The notes under the pieces: generated by a model
What the model saw: the letters and a program-made list of their open reading frames with translations, nothing else
Told to the model about the DNA's origin: nothing
The model's database searches: none
In this document: piece by piece, positions 21,744 to 28,426 of the stretch
Numbering within the stretch: position 1 is the first letter of the stretch
Layout: each line of letters begins with the position of its first letter
Translations under genes and position numbers: made by a program
Virus record (IMG/VR): IMGVR_UViG_3300008120_000779
Coordinates: 1 to 28,588 of that record
DNA from: a virus
Strand: one strand, 5' to 3'
Length of the DNA: 28,588 nucleotides

Positions 21744-22268
21744 ATGAAACAGTTAATCTCAATTCAAAGCGAACTCAAAGCCCCAAAGAATCAATTCAAT
21801 TCTTTTGGCAAGTATCATTACCGTAATGCAGAGGATATCCTTGAAGCATTAAAACCTATCATGTTAAAGCATGGATGTACGCTGACAATCTCTGATGAGA
21901 TAAAGATGGCAGGAGATATTATGTATGTGGAATCTAAGGCTACGCTATGCCATGAAGGAGATTGCGTATCTGTAACAGCACAAGCAGGTATAGACCTTAA
22001 TGCAAAAGGTATGTCGGCTGCTCAATGTTTCGGTGCGTCTGCTAGTTATGCCAGGAAGTATGCACTCGGTGGCTTGTTCTTATTAGATGACAGCAAAGAT
22101 GCTGACGCTACCAATACTCATGGCAAAGATTCACAACCTTTGCAAGATGCCCTAAATAAGCTGTCAGGTATGAATAGTAAGGCAGAAGCTATTGAGTGGG
22201 CTAAGACACTACCCGATAGCGTTAAGACACACGACTCCTTCAGACAAGCATTCAGTAAGAAGTTCTAA
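21744..22268 (+). CDS. erf: ERF-family single-strand annealing protein
   Basis: 174 aa from ATG 21744 (leader AAAACCAAACAA). The ERF core is clear: N-terminal KNQFNSFGKYHYRNAEDILE (15-34), then a central strand region and the signature AAQCFGASASYARKYALGGL (92-111) followed by FLLDDSKDAD. This family (P22 Erf and relatives) anneals complementary single strands in phage recombination and genome circularisation. The C-terminal 45 residues form a helical tail. A RecE-like nuclease follows at 22487, which completes a two-part recombination system. Confidence 0.9.
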   Translation: MKQLISIQSELKAPKNQFNSFGKYHYRNAEDILEALKPIMLKHGCTLTISDEIKMAGDIMYVESKATLCHEGDCVSVTAQAGIDLNAKGMSAAQCFGASASYARKYALGGLFLLDDSKDADATNTHGKDSQPLQDALNKLSGMNSKAEAIEWAKTLPDSVKTHDSFRQAFSKKF

Positions 22269-22280
22269 TGATATTGTAAT

Positions 22281-22366
22281 GTTTGCCAATGGTTCTGACA
22301 TATTCAACGCTTCGGCTTCATGCCGTAGTATCAGTAACTAGGAACGGTAAAAGATTGATGGCAAAC
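22281..22366 (+). ncRNA. Candidate small structured RNA between recombination genes
   Basis: GTTTGCCA (22281-22288) pairs perfectly with TGGCAAAC (22359-22366) as an 8-bp closing stem. Inside are CTGA/TCAG and a hairpin CGGC-TTCAT-GCCG (22313-22325). The 86-nt element is noncoding and lies in the only gap over 200 bp in this gene run (22269-22486). It could be a small RNA, a riboswitch-like leader or a nuclease-resistant end. Confidence 0.5.
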
Positions 22367-22400
22367 TTATTAAGTATTATGAGCAGAAAACTAGACATTT

Positions 22401-22461
22401 TTATACCCGATAACGTATAAAATACCCATCACTAACCTATATTATACCCGATAGCATATAA
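22401..22461 (+). promoter_or_regulatory. Two operator-like repeats before the nuclease gene
   Basis: TTATACCCGATAACGTATAA (22401-22420) and TTATACCCGATAGCATATAA (22442-22461) are 18 of 20 identical and repeat with a 41-bp period, about four helical turns. Each copy is itself an imperfect palindrome (TTATAC...GTATAA in the first copy). An extra ATACCC lies between them. Position directly upstream of the nuclease/replication operon (ATG 22487) suggests a regulator binding site; the OmpR-type protein at 20863 is a natural candidate. Confidence 0.6.
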
Positions 22462-22486
22462 TTATTATTCACTAAACCAAACCGTT

Positions 22487-23275
22487 ATGAAAGTAACAGA
22501 ACAAACCATCAAAGACAGACCGCTGTCCTTCTCCTCCATCAAGGAGTTTATGAGGTCGCCAAGACACTACGTCAAGTACCTTACACAAGAACGCAAGCAA
22601 ACAGAAGCTATGCTGTTCGGGGCTGTATGCCACAAGTTAATACTTGAACCTCAATACTTCGAGAGTGAGTACATCGTTGAGCCTGAGTTCAACAAGCGCA
22701 CCAACCAAGGCAAGGAAGACTACCAAGCATTCCTTACTTCCATCGAAGAGAAGAAGCTGACACCTATCCCACCAGCTACAATGCTAAAGGCTAAGGAACT
22801 TGTAACACAATTTATGGGTACACCTGCTCATAACTTTGTTAAAATTCTGTCTGAAAAAGAGCAATGGTTCGACATGATTCACGAGACAGGACTACCTGTA
22901 TGTGGATACATTGATGGCGTAGGAGATGACTTCAACCTTGAAGTTAAGATAGTAACGTCTGCCGATACTGATGACATCATCAGGGACTTCTATAAGATGA
23001 AGTACCATATCCAAGCAGCTATCTATAACTGGACAAATGGTAAGCCTATATACTATCTTGTAATTGAGAACAACTTCCCTCATCTCAGTCGCATATTCAA
23101 GGCATCTGATGAGTATGTAACGGAAGGTAAGAAGGCATTTGATAAGGCTATGACAGACTTTAAGTTCTGCTTAGATACCGACTCATTTGACTTAGGCTAC
23201 GAGTTCTATACAGGAATAGAGCCAACTATATTGACACTACCTGGATGGGCAAAGAAAGGAGGAGACGATGACTAA
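22487..23275 (+). CDS. RecE/exonuclease VIII-like PD-(D/E)XK nuclease
   Basis: 262 aa from ATG 22487 (leader CTAAACCAAACCGTT). The nuclease core is visible: N-terminal LSFSSIKEFMRSPRHYVKYL (13-32), H49 in GAVCHKLILEP, the metal-binding GYIDGVGDDFNLEVK with D143, E152 and K154 (D...ExK), and the QxxxY motif HIQAAIYNW with Q176 and Y180. These fit the Cas4/RecB-like exonuclease VIII group (DUF3799 type). It should resect double-strand ends to give 3' overhangs for the ERF protein encoded upstream. The end overlaps the next gene by 8 nt. Confidence 0.87.
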   Translation: MKVTEQTIKDRPLSFSSIKEFMRSPRHYVKYLTQERKQTEAMLFGAVCHKLILEPQYFESEYIVEPEFNKRTNQGKEDYQAFLTSIEEKKLTPIPPATMLKAKELVTQFMGTPAHNFVKILSEKEQWFDMIHETGLPVCGYIDGVGDDFNLEVKIVTSADTDDIIRDFYKMKYHIQAAIYNWTNGKPIYYLVIENNFPHLSRIFKASDEYVTEGKKAFDKAMTDFKFCLDTDSFDLGYEFYTGIEPTILTLPGWAKKGGDDD

Positions 23276-23423
23276 ACTTCTTCAGTTGCTTAACTTTAAC
23301 GGATATAAGATTAACCTTGTATATCTTCTTGGTGGCATTATTGTACACACATTCCTTTTACTGTATCTATATGGATGTATAGTAGGATTAGTAGAATGGA
23401 TAAAAGAAAGGAGGGCAAGATGA
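23268..23423 (+). CDS. Small membrane protein with a Shine-Dalgarno start (51 aa)
   Basis: ATG 23268 lies inside the end of the nuclease gene and is preceded by AGGAGG (23257-23262) with a 5-nt spacer, rare for this phage. The product has a first part MTKLLQLLNFNGYKINLVYL and a membrane segment LGGIIVHTFLLLYLYGCIVG (21-40), ending basic (EWIKERRAR). Its stop overlaps the next start (ATGA). With the 41-aa gene that follows, it looks like a pair of inner-membrane proteins. No family is recognised. Confidence 0.65.
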   Translation: MTKLLQLLNFNGYKINLVYLLGGIIVHTFLLLYLYGCIVGLVEWIKERRAR

Positions 23424-23545
23424 TTAAAACTTTAGTATGCCTAACGTATAAACTAGGTATTGGGGTAATGGCTTTCTATCTGTTAGCCTTCATTGTCGTA
23501 GGTATAGCAGACTTTATTAACTACATAAAACTTAAATTCAAATGA
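23420..23545 (+). CDS. Small membrane protein with a Shine-Dalgarno start (41 aa)
   Basis: ATG 23420 overlaps the previous stop and has AGGAGG (23409-23414) 5 nt upstream, the same arrangement as for the preceding gene. The product is MIKTLVCLTYKLGIGVMAFY followed by LLAFIVVGIADFINYIKLKF, essentially one long membrane span with a Lys-rich end. It overlaps the next gene at ATGA. It may have arisen with the 51-aa gene by duplication, since both are small, hydrophobic and end in a basic tail. Confidence 0.65.
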   Translation: MIKTLVCLTYKLGIGVMAFYLLAFIVVGIADFINYIKLKFK

Positions 23546-23931
23546 CAAAAGAACAAGACCTTGTACTTGTGCCTAACGACTGGCTCCCTCCTAATGCACT
23601 AGCTTTATTCTGCCAAGACAAAAGAACAATGAACAAACACTCAGCCGAGTTCTATACTGACGACCTTAACTATGGTGGAGATGTATTCTATATCAATAAA
23701 GATGGCTACCTGATACACGAACAAACAGAGATGTACGTTACATCAGGAGAAGATGGACCACTAGCAGGGCACACCTGCCTATGCGTAGATACCATCCACA
23801 AGCCAATGGTAAATCATAGACTGAAAAAACTTTATTCCCATGTTATGAATAAAATTTGTATATTGCGTGTTCAATTCAAGGATAACGCAATAGTAGAAAT
23901 ACAATCAATTATCAAGCCATGTATACAATAG
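23542..23931 (+). CDS. Unknown protein in the replication cluster (129 aa)
   Basis: ATG 23542 overlaps the previous stop (ATGA); TAG at 23931. The product opens MTKEQDLVLVPNDWLPPNAL and has a middle VFYINKDGYLIHEQTEMYVT, then GHTCLCVDTIHKPMVNHRLK and beta-strand-rich end. No catalytic motif is recognised. It overlaps the start of the DnaA-domain-IV-like gene by 13 nt, so it probably belongs to the replication unit. Confidence 0.6.
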   Translation: MTKEQDLVLVPNDWLPPNALALFCQDKRTMNKHSAEFYTDDLNYGGDVFYINKDGYLIHEQTEMYVTSGEDGPLAGHTCLCVDTIHKPMVNHRLKKLYSHVMNKICILRVQFKDNAIVEIQSIIKPCIQ

Positions 23932-24353
23932 GAACAGCGATAGACACCGTACTATCCGAATTAAAAGAAAAGACAGGCATCCATTGGTCAGCACAACTTA
24001 CATCAAAAGGATTCATCGTTTATAGAAGACCACAGCCCGATGAGTTCGTAGTTTCTGAATACAACAAGTGGAGAGATGCCTGCTGCTCTTTATTTGACGT
24101 AAGCTACGACCAGCTTGACAATGACGACAAGAGTAATATATACGTTGCCCCTCGCCATTGGTGCTGGTACATGATGGCATCTGTTTCAATGCTTAACATT
24201 GACAGCATAGTAAAGCTGTTAAACAATCAAAAGAACAGGACATCAGTGCTTCACGCCATCCGCAAGATTCACTTCTATATCCACCGTAAGAACCCAGACC
24301 GTAAGTCTATGGAGACATTCAACAAATTACTAAACTTTTATCAAAACCAATAA
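23919..24353 (+). CDS. DnaA domain IV-like DNA-binding protein, candidate origin binder
   Basis: 144 aa from ATG 23919. Residues 57-117 resemble the C-terminal DNA-binding domain of DnaA: VSYDQLDNDDKSNIYVAPRH, then WCWYMMASVSMLNIDSIVKL and NQKNRTSVLHAIRKI (DnaA signature: GGRDHSTVIHAIEKI). The first 55 residues are not DnaA-like, and there is no AAA+ ATPase domain. The likely role is binding to the phage origin or to host DnaA boxes. It lies upstream of the SSB-like and primase-helicase genes. A second such protein is encoded at 26734-27174. Confidence 0.68.
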   Translation: MYTIGTAIDTVLSELKEKTGIHWSAQLTSKGFIVYRRPQPDEFVVSEYNKWRDACCSLFDVSYDQLDNDDKSNIYVAPRHWCWYMMASVSMLNIDSIVKLLNNQKNRTSVLHAIRKIHFYIHRKNPDRKSMETFNKLLNFYQNQ

Positions 24354-24355
24354 TT

Positions 24356-24640
24356 ATGCAACAAGCAGAGTTCGTAAAAAACCTTTACATTAAGAAAGGT
24401 AAGTATGGCACTAAAGTATCTTTCAAAGTAGATGCTTTCATTGAAGAAATCAAATCCAAGAAAAACAAAGATGGCTTTGTTAACATTGAGATTAAAGAGT
24501 CTAAGTCTGGTGAAAAGTTATACGCCGTATATGACACATGGGAACCTAAAGGTGGTCAAGCAAGTGGTCAAGTAGGTGGTCAAGCTAAAGCTGTTAAACC
24601 ATCATACCAATCTAAAACTAATGATGATTTACCATTTTAA
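24356..24640 (+). CDS. Small protein with an SSB-type C-terminal tip (94 aa)
   Basis: ATG 24356 to TAA 24640. The first 62 residues are beta-rich and could be a small OB-like fold (NLYIKKGKYGTKVSFKVDAF, then VNIEIKESKSGEKLYAVYDT). A Gly/Gln-rich linker follows (GGQASGQVGGQAKAV), and the protein ends NDDLPF, matching the acidic tip of bacterial SSB proteins (DDDIPF) that docks replication and repair partners. It is shorter than typical SSBs. I read it as a phage ssDNA-binding protein or an SSB-tip mimic, with the fold not proven. Confidence 0.68.
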   Translation: MQQAEFVKNLYIKKGKYGTKVSFKVDAFIEEIKSKKNKDGFVNIEIKESKSGEKLYAVYDTWEPKGGQASGQVGGQAKAVKPSYQSKTNDDLPF

Positions 24641-24646
24641 TCTGTT

Positions 24647-24880
24647 ATGAAAGAACATCAAGACGTAGGGCCTATTGGCAAATACTTGTATAATAAAAAC
24701 ATGAGAGAAAATACGCCATTCCAAATAAGCGGTAAGAAAACAGGGTACATCCTTGATGGCGAAATAATACCAGCAGAGCAGTTCAGTCAAATGTTCCCTC
24801 TTGAAATTATACGACCCGATGCCAAAGGCCCGAACCCTTGTGTTAAAAACAGGTGGAGGTCAGGACAAAAAAGTTATTAA
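24647..24880 (+). CDS. Unknown small protein before the primase-helicase (77 aa)
   Basis: ATG 24647, 6 nt after the SSB-like gene; TAA 24880. The product starts MKEHQDVGPIGKYLYNKNMR, continues ENTPFQISGKKTGYILDGEI and ends basic (VKNRWRSGQKSY). No motif is recognised. It is followed after 19 nt by the primase-helicase start I prefer at 24900. Confidence 0.6.
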   Translation: MKEHQDVGPIGKYLYNKNMRENTPFQISGKKTGYILDGEIIPAEQFSQMFPLEIIRPDAKGPNPCVKNRWRSGQKSY

Positions 24881-24899
24881 ATGCAATTCACTCTCACAA

Positions 24900-26723
24900 A
24901 TGCCAAACGTAACATTATTCAAAGATATTACCGACACCACGACCCCTCTACTTCAACCAGTAGAGCGTGTGCTCGGATACATAAAAGATGGAAGATGGAA
25001 GGATAAGGTTGAAGCCATAAGAAATTGTACTGATGAAGAGCAGCAAGACAAATTAAAACTTACCCTGCCCTGCGTATTATACGCTGGAGAGTTTACCATC
25101 AGCGTAAAGACCGACAAAGGAACAGATACTTGCAGAAAGGATGAATGCCTGGCAAAGCATAGCCACCTTGTACCCATTGACATTGATGACATAGACAATA
25201 TAGACGAAATAATAGAAACGCTAAGGAAAGACCACTTTATATATGCTCTATGGAAGTCTCCGACAGGTAAGGGATGTCACGGACTTGTGAAAATTGGTGA
25301 CGGAAAGAACCACCGTAGGCACTACACATCATTACTGCAAAAGTATAAGTTCTTAGATAGCACAGCAAGAAACGAGTCAAGAGTTTTGTTTGCATCATAC
25401 GACCCTGATTTATACATAAACCCACGAAGTAGCACATACTACCAAGTAGAAGATGAGCCGAAAGCAGTTACTGAATCGGCTCTTCCCATCTCAGGACAAG
25501 GCTTCACAGACTACAAGAAAGTAGATGTAGCTTGTAAGATGGTAAGGCTTGCTACAGATGGAGAGAAGCATAACGTACTACTAAAGGCATCTGTTCTTCT
25601 TGGAGGATATATAGCTTCAGGAAAGGTAGAAAGAGAGGTAGCTGAAACGCTACTGTACCACGAGATTAGCAAGAGGGACATTAAGAATGACAGCACTGCT
25701 AAGAATACTATCAGCGATGGTATTACGTATGGTATGATGATGCCTATTCATGAGATGGAAGAAAAATACGCAGAGGCTATTGAGTTTGTTGGCTCTTCTG
25801 AAGATGAGTTAAACTTCCTAAGCAAGACAGATGATGATGAACTGTATATCAGAAAGTTTAGGCAAGGATTAATTGAAACTGGTAAAGGCTTTGGATACGA
25901 GGAACTAGACAAGCACTTTGTACTTAAGGAGGCTGAGTTCTATGCTTTTGTTGCCCACTCAAATGTAGGTAAGACGACAAGTATTCTATGGTTTCTGTTA
26001 GTATCTGCTGTTAATCATGGATGGAACTGGATGATATATACAGGGGAGAATACGCCTGCTTCTATTAAGATGAAACTGATAGAGTATCTTACTGGCAGGA
26101 AGATTAAAGAAGTGCCTGAGCATTGGCTTAAATACGCTATACGCTTCGTTAATGACCACTTCTACTTGATTACTAATGATAAGACGTATGAGTATAAGGA
26201 GCTGTTAGGATTCGCTGAAACGCTCTCTAAGAGAAAGAGTCTTAAAGGTATCTTTATAGACCCTTACAACTCCTTAAAGGCTAACATATCAGCTACTAAG
26301 ACTAAGTATATCTATGACTACGAGGCTTATAGTGATATGCTGGCATTTACCAACAGAACTAAGATAACGCTATTCCTTAGTGCCCATACCAATACAGAAG
26401 GTCAGCGGATGCTTGATAATGATGGTAATCAGAAGATGCCTCATGCTACGATGGTTGAGGGTGGGGTTGCCTTGTATAACAAAGTACACAACTTCATCGT
26501 ATTCCATAGGAAGATTAAGGATGCTGACAAGTGGATGTTCACTGAGATTAGTGTAGACAAGGTAAGGAATAAGGATACTGGCGGTGAGCCTACTATAAAG
26601 GGGCAGCCTATACTTTTGAAGATGAATAAGGCTGTTGAGTTTGTAGATGAGCAAGGCAGGCTACCATTTGAAAGAGACTTCCTACCTACATACGAGGAGG
26701 AGAAAACAGACAATTACTTTTAA
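24900..26723 (+). CDS. Primase-helicase fusion (BT4734/VirE_N-type primase, RecA-fold helicase)
   Basis: I choose ATG 24900 (MPNVTLFKDITD), giving 607 aa; the frame opens at 24801, but that start would overlap the previous gene by 80 nt. The N-terminal 200 residues resemble the BT4734/VirE_N primase-like family: VERVLGYIKDGRWKDKVEAI, then SHLVPIDIDDID with acidic 94-98, SPTGKGCHGLVKI (120-132) and RVLFASYDPDLY. The C-terminal half is a DnaB-like ATPase: Walker A AHSNVGKTT (352-360), MIYTGENTP, Walker B GIFIDPYNS (450-458) and a switch LSAHTNTEG. It should unwind DNA and make primers at the phage fork. Confidence 0.85.
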   Translation: MPNVTLFKDITDTTTPLLQPVERVLGYIKDGRWKDKVEAIRNCTDEEQQDKLKLTLPCVLYAGEFTISVKTDKGTDTCRKDECLAKHSHLVPIDIDDIDNIDEIIETLRKDHFIYALWKSPTGKGCHGLVKIGDGKNHRRHYTSLLQKYKFLDSTARNESRVLFASYDPDLYINPRSSTYYQVEDEPKAVTESALPISGQGFTDYKKVDVACKMVRLATDGEKHNVLLKASVLLGGYIASGKVEREVAETLLYHEISKRDIKNDSTAKNTISDGITYGMMMPIHEMEEKYAEAIEFVGSSEDELNFLSKTDDDELYIRKFRQGLIETGKGFGYEELDKHFVLKEAEFYAFVAHSNVGKTTSILWFLLVSAVNHGWNWMIYTGENTPASIKMKLIEYLTGRKIKEVPEHWLKYAIRFVNDHFYLITNDKTYEYKELLGFAETLSKRKSLKGIFIDPYNSLKANISATKTKYIYDYEAYSDMLAFTNRTKITLFLSAHTNTEGQRMLDNDGNQKMPHATMVEGGVALYNKVHNFIVFHRKIKDADKWMFTEISVDKVRNKDTGGEPTIKGQPILLKMNKAVEFVDEQGRLPFERDFLPTYEEEKTDNYF

Positions 26724-26733
26724 AACAAATAAC

Positions 26734-27174
26734 ATGACGAACAAGGATTTCTTGAGGGAGTTGAAAAGTTATTTCCCAGACATTGATTGGACAGTTAACG
26801 CAGAGTCTAGAGTGCTATTGCTTGTTGATAGGTATCGTTCTACGATAAAGCATAAGACTATTGTAAAGCAGATATATGTAGACAGAGAGGTTGTTCTTCC
26901 TGCTACATCAGCAAAGCATGACGACTACCTAGAGATAGCTCAGGAGGTGTGCGAGAATCATAAGATTACGCTTGAGCAACTTAGAGCCAATAGTCCTAAG
27001 TGGGCGTATGAAAGAGGGGAGATTAGAACAAGACCTTTGGTTGATGCTAGGTGCGAGTTCGTAAAGAAAGTGTTTGGAAGATTCCCACATACAAGTCAGG
27101 TACAAGCAGCAAGGTGGCTAGGATATAGAGACCACTCATCTATTTATCATTTACTATTAAAACGAAAATTATGA
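26734..27174 (+). CDS. Second DnaA domain IV-like DNA-binding protein
   Basis: I take ATG 26734 after the leader TTAAAACAAATAAC; a longer frame from 26647 overlaps the helicase. The product has 146 residues. Its C-terminal half (about 68-145) matches the DnaA DNA-binding layout: IAQEVCENHKITLEQLRANS, then RPLVDARCEFVKKVFGRFPH and AARWLGYRDHSSIYHLLLKR, close to the DnaA GRDHSTVxHA signature. The first 60 residues are unrelated. It ends at ATGA, coupled to the next gene. It is not obviously a copy of the protein at 23919, so the two may bind different sites. Confidence 0.68.
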   Translation: MTNKDFLRELKSYFPDIDWTVNAESRVLLLVDRYRSTIKHKTIVKQIYVDREVVLPATSAKHDDYLEIAQEVCENHKITLEQLRANSPKWAYERGEIRTRPLVDARCEFVKKVFGRFPHTSQVQAARWLGYRDHSSIYHLLLKRKL

Positions 27175-27557
27175 AAGAAGAATTAAAGTTTACAAACATT
27201 GGCAACAAAGAAAGCCAAAAAGAACTTATCAAAGAGATTATGGACTTAGATGCTAAGGATGGGTTGTATGAAGATGAAGTTGATAAGTTGGCTCACCAAT
27301 ACAATCCAGTTATGAAACTTGATGCTGAATTTATTAGGGCTGGATTCAAAGCAGGTTACAAGAAAGCCAAAGAAATTCAGAAGGAGCAATCTCAACCAGA
27401 AATATCAGATGAAGAAATAGATAATGCAGTAGTAAAAGAATATGAAAATGTAGGAGATGAAAAGTTATTTCCAAATCATACAGATAAAGATATTTGGATG
27501 AATGGATTTTGTGAAGGTATTAAATGGTACAGAGAACAATTAAAAAGAAATATTTGA
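27171..27557 (+). CDS. Unknown acidic protein (128 aa)
   Basis: ATG 27171 overlaps the previous stop (ATGA), and the frame ends at TGA 27557. The product is acidic and helical (NIGNKESQKELIKEIMDLDA, then EFIRAGFKAGYKKAKEIQKE), with a C-terminal WMNGFCEGIKWYREQLK. The stretch 'FI.AGFKAGY..A' and 'W..GF.EG..W' is a pattern found in short proteins of many Bacteroidetes phages, all unnamed. The first half of the next promoter overlaps its stop codon. Confidence 0.7.
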   Translation: MKEELKFTNIGNKESQKELIKEIMDLDAKDGLYEDEVDKLAHQYNPVMKLDAEFIRAGFKAGYKKAKEIQKEQSQPEISDEEIDNAVVKEYENVGDEKLFPNHTDKDIWMNGFCEGIKWYREQLKRNI

Positions 27558-27584
27558 CAATTCAATACTAATGTAGTATATTGC
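27553..27584 (+). promoter_or_regulatory. Candidate promoter with a TATATTGCAT box, copy 2
   Basis: TTTG (27553-27556), 20 nt, then TATATTGC (27577-27584). Read as sigma70-type it is TTGACA-N17-TATATT, a perfect -35 and spacing. It resembles the element at 20091-20121 in both boxes and continues into GCATAAT/GCATTAA. It would transcribe the genes from 27607 onward. Confidence 0.55.
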
Positions 27585-27606
27585 ATAATAATTAAACCAA
27601 ACCACA

Positions 27607-27819
27607 ATGACACAAGAACAAATCCAAAAGTTAGTCGTATCGTCAGCGACTCCTATTAATGACGAACAAGGCAGCAGTAGTTACTTTGTAATTACAAAAA
27701 CAGCTATGCAGGACTTAATCAAGTCCCTCCATCAAGGCATCCACGACTACAGCTGTTATTCCTATAACTCAGGTCTTAAAGATGGTATTGATTGCGGAAG
27801 ATTAGACAACAGGTGGTAA
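27607..27819 (+). CDS. Small protein of unknown function (70 aa)
   Basis: ATG 27607 after the leader ATTAAACCAAACCACA. The product opens MTQEQIQKLVVSSATPINDE and continues SSYFVITKTAMQDLIKSLHQ, ending SGLKDGIDCGRLDNRW. It is a small soluble protein with two Cys. No motif is recognised. It is the first gene after a candidate promoter. Confidence 0.6.
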   Translation: MTQEQIQKLVVSSATPINDEQGSSSYFVITKTAMQDLIKSLHQGIHDYSCYSYNSGLKDGIDCGRLDNRW

Positions 27820-27839
27820 ACAATTAAAAACAAACCAAT

Positions 27840-28241
27840 ATGTACAAATTTGAAAATGAGGCTTACAACAAGAAGATGCAGGAGTGCATCAATGAGTATG
27901 AAGAATACAGAAAGATGAGGCTTGAAAAAACAGACTTCCAAATCCCAACAGAGATTATAGGAAGGCTCCAAAAGATAGTAGCGTATAACTCATCTGTAGG
28001 TAGACTAAAGGCTTCTTTTGACTTCCTGGTAGATAAGGCTACATCAGTAGAGATGCGGAAGATAGACCACGATTCAATGCCTGCAAAGAAGTTTGAAGCC
28101 CTTGTAAGGGATTCTGTAGGGCTTGTAGTCATATTCCCTAAAGCATTGGAGCAGATGATTAAAGAGTCTCACTACGAGATAGAGTGCCTACGTTCCGTTC
28201 TATCCTACCTAAAGACAGAAGCCCAACATATTAACCACTAA
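27840..28241 (+). CDS. Unknown helical protein (133 aa)
   Basis: ATG 27840 after the leader CAATTAAAAACAAACCAAT. The product is helical throughout: MYKFENEAYNKKMQECINEY, then TEIIGRLQKIVAYNSSVGRL, a basic middle and FPKALEQMIKESHYEIECLR near the end. Two Cys only. The layout suggests a coiled-coil or four-helix protein. No family is recognised. Confidence 0.65.
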   Translation: MYKFENEAYNKKMQECINEYEEYRKMRLEKTDFQIPTEIIGRLQKIVAYNSSVGRLKASFDFLVDKATSVEMRKIDHDSMPAKKFEALVRDSVGLVVIFPKALEQMIKESHYEIECLRSVLSYLKTEAQHINH

Positions 28242-28251
28242 TTAATTATTT

Positions 28252-28425
28252 ATGGATAAGCAAAATAACAACATTGAACTTGTTAAAGTATATGACCCAT
28301 TGGATGAAAAGACAACTATTAAGCATCATATCATCGAAGCCTATAATGCAGGATATGAAGATAGAGAGTGCAACAGCATAAAAGATGCAGAGCAATATTA
28401 TTTAAACAAATATAAACCCGTATAA
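28252..28425 (+). CDS. Small protein of unknown function (57 aa)
   Basis: ATG 28252 to TAA 28425, 10 nt after the previous stop. The product MDKQNNNIELVKVYDPLDEK continues KHHIIEAYNAGYEDRECNSI and ends QYYLNKYKPV. The middle 'IIEAYNAGYEDRE' resembles the common small-phage-protein pattern A(Y/F)xAGYxxxxxxS. It is followed after 1 nt by the ribbon-helix-helix gene. No function is known. Confidence 0.6.
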   Translation: MDKQNNNIELVKVYDPLDEKTTIKHHIIEAYNAGYEDRECNSIKDAEQYYLNKYKPV

Positions 28426-28426
28426 A

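Noticed and set aside
24801-24899. Upstream start for the primase-helicase
   Set aside because: It overlaps the previous gene by 80 nt and adds 33 residues without family resemblance; ATG 24900 fits better.
26647-26733. Upstream start for the second DnaA-like gene
   Set aside because: It lies within the helicase gene and lacks a leader; ATG 26734 has the typical AAAACAAATAAC leader.
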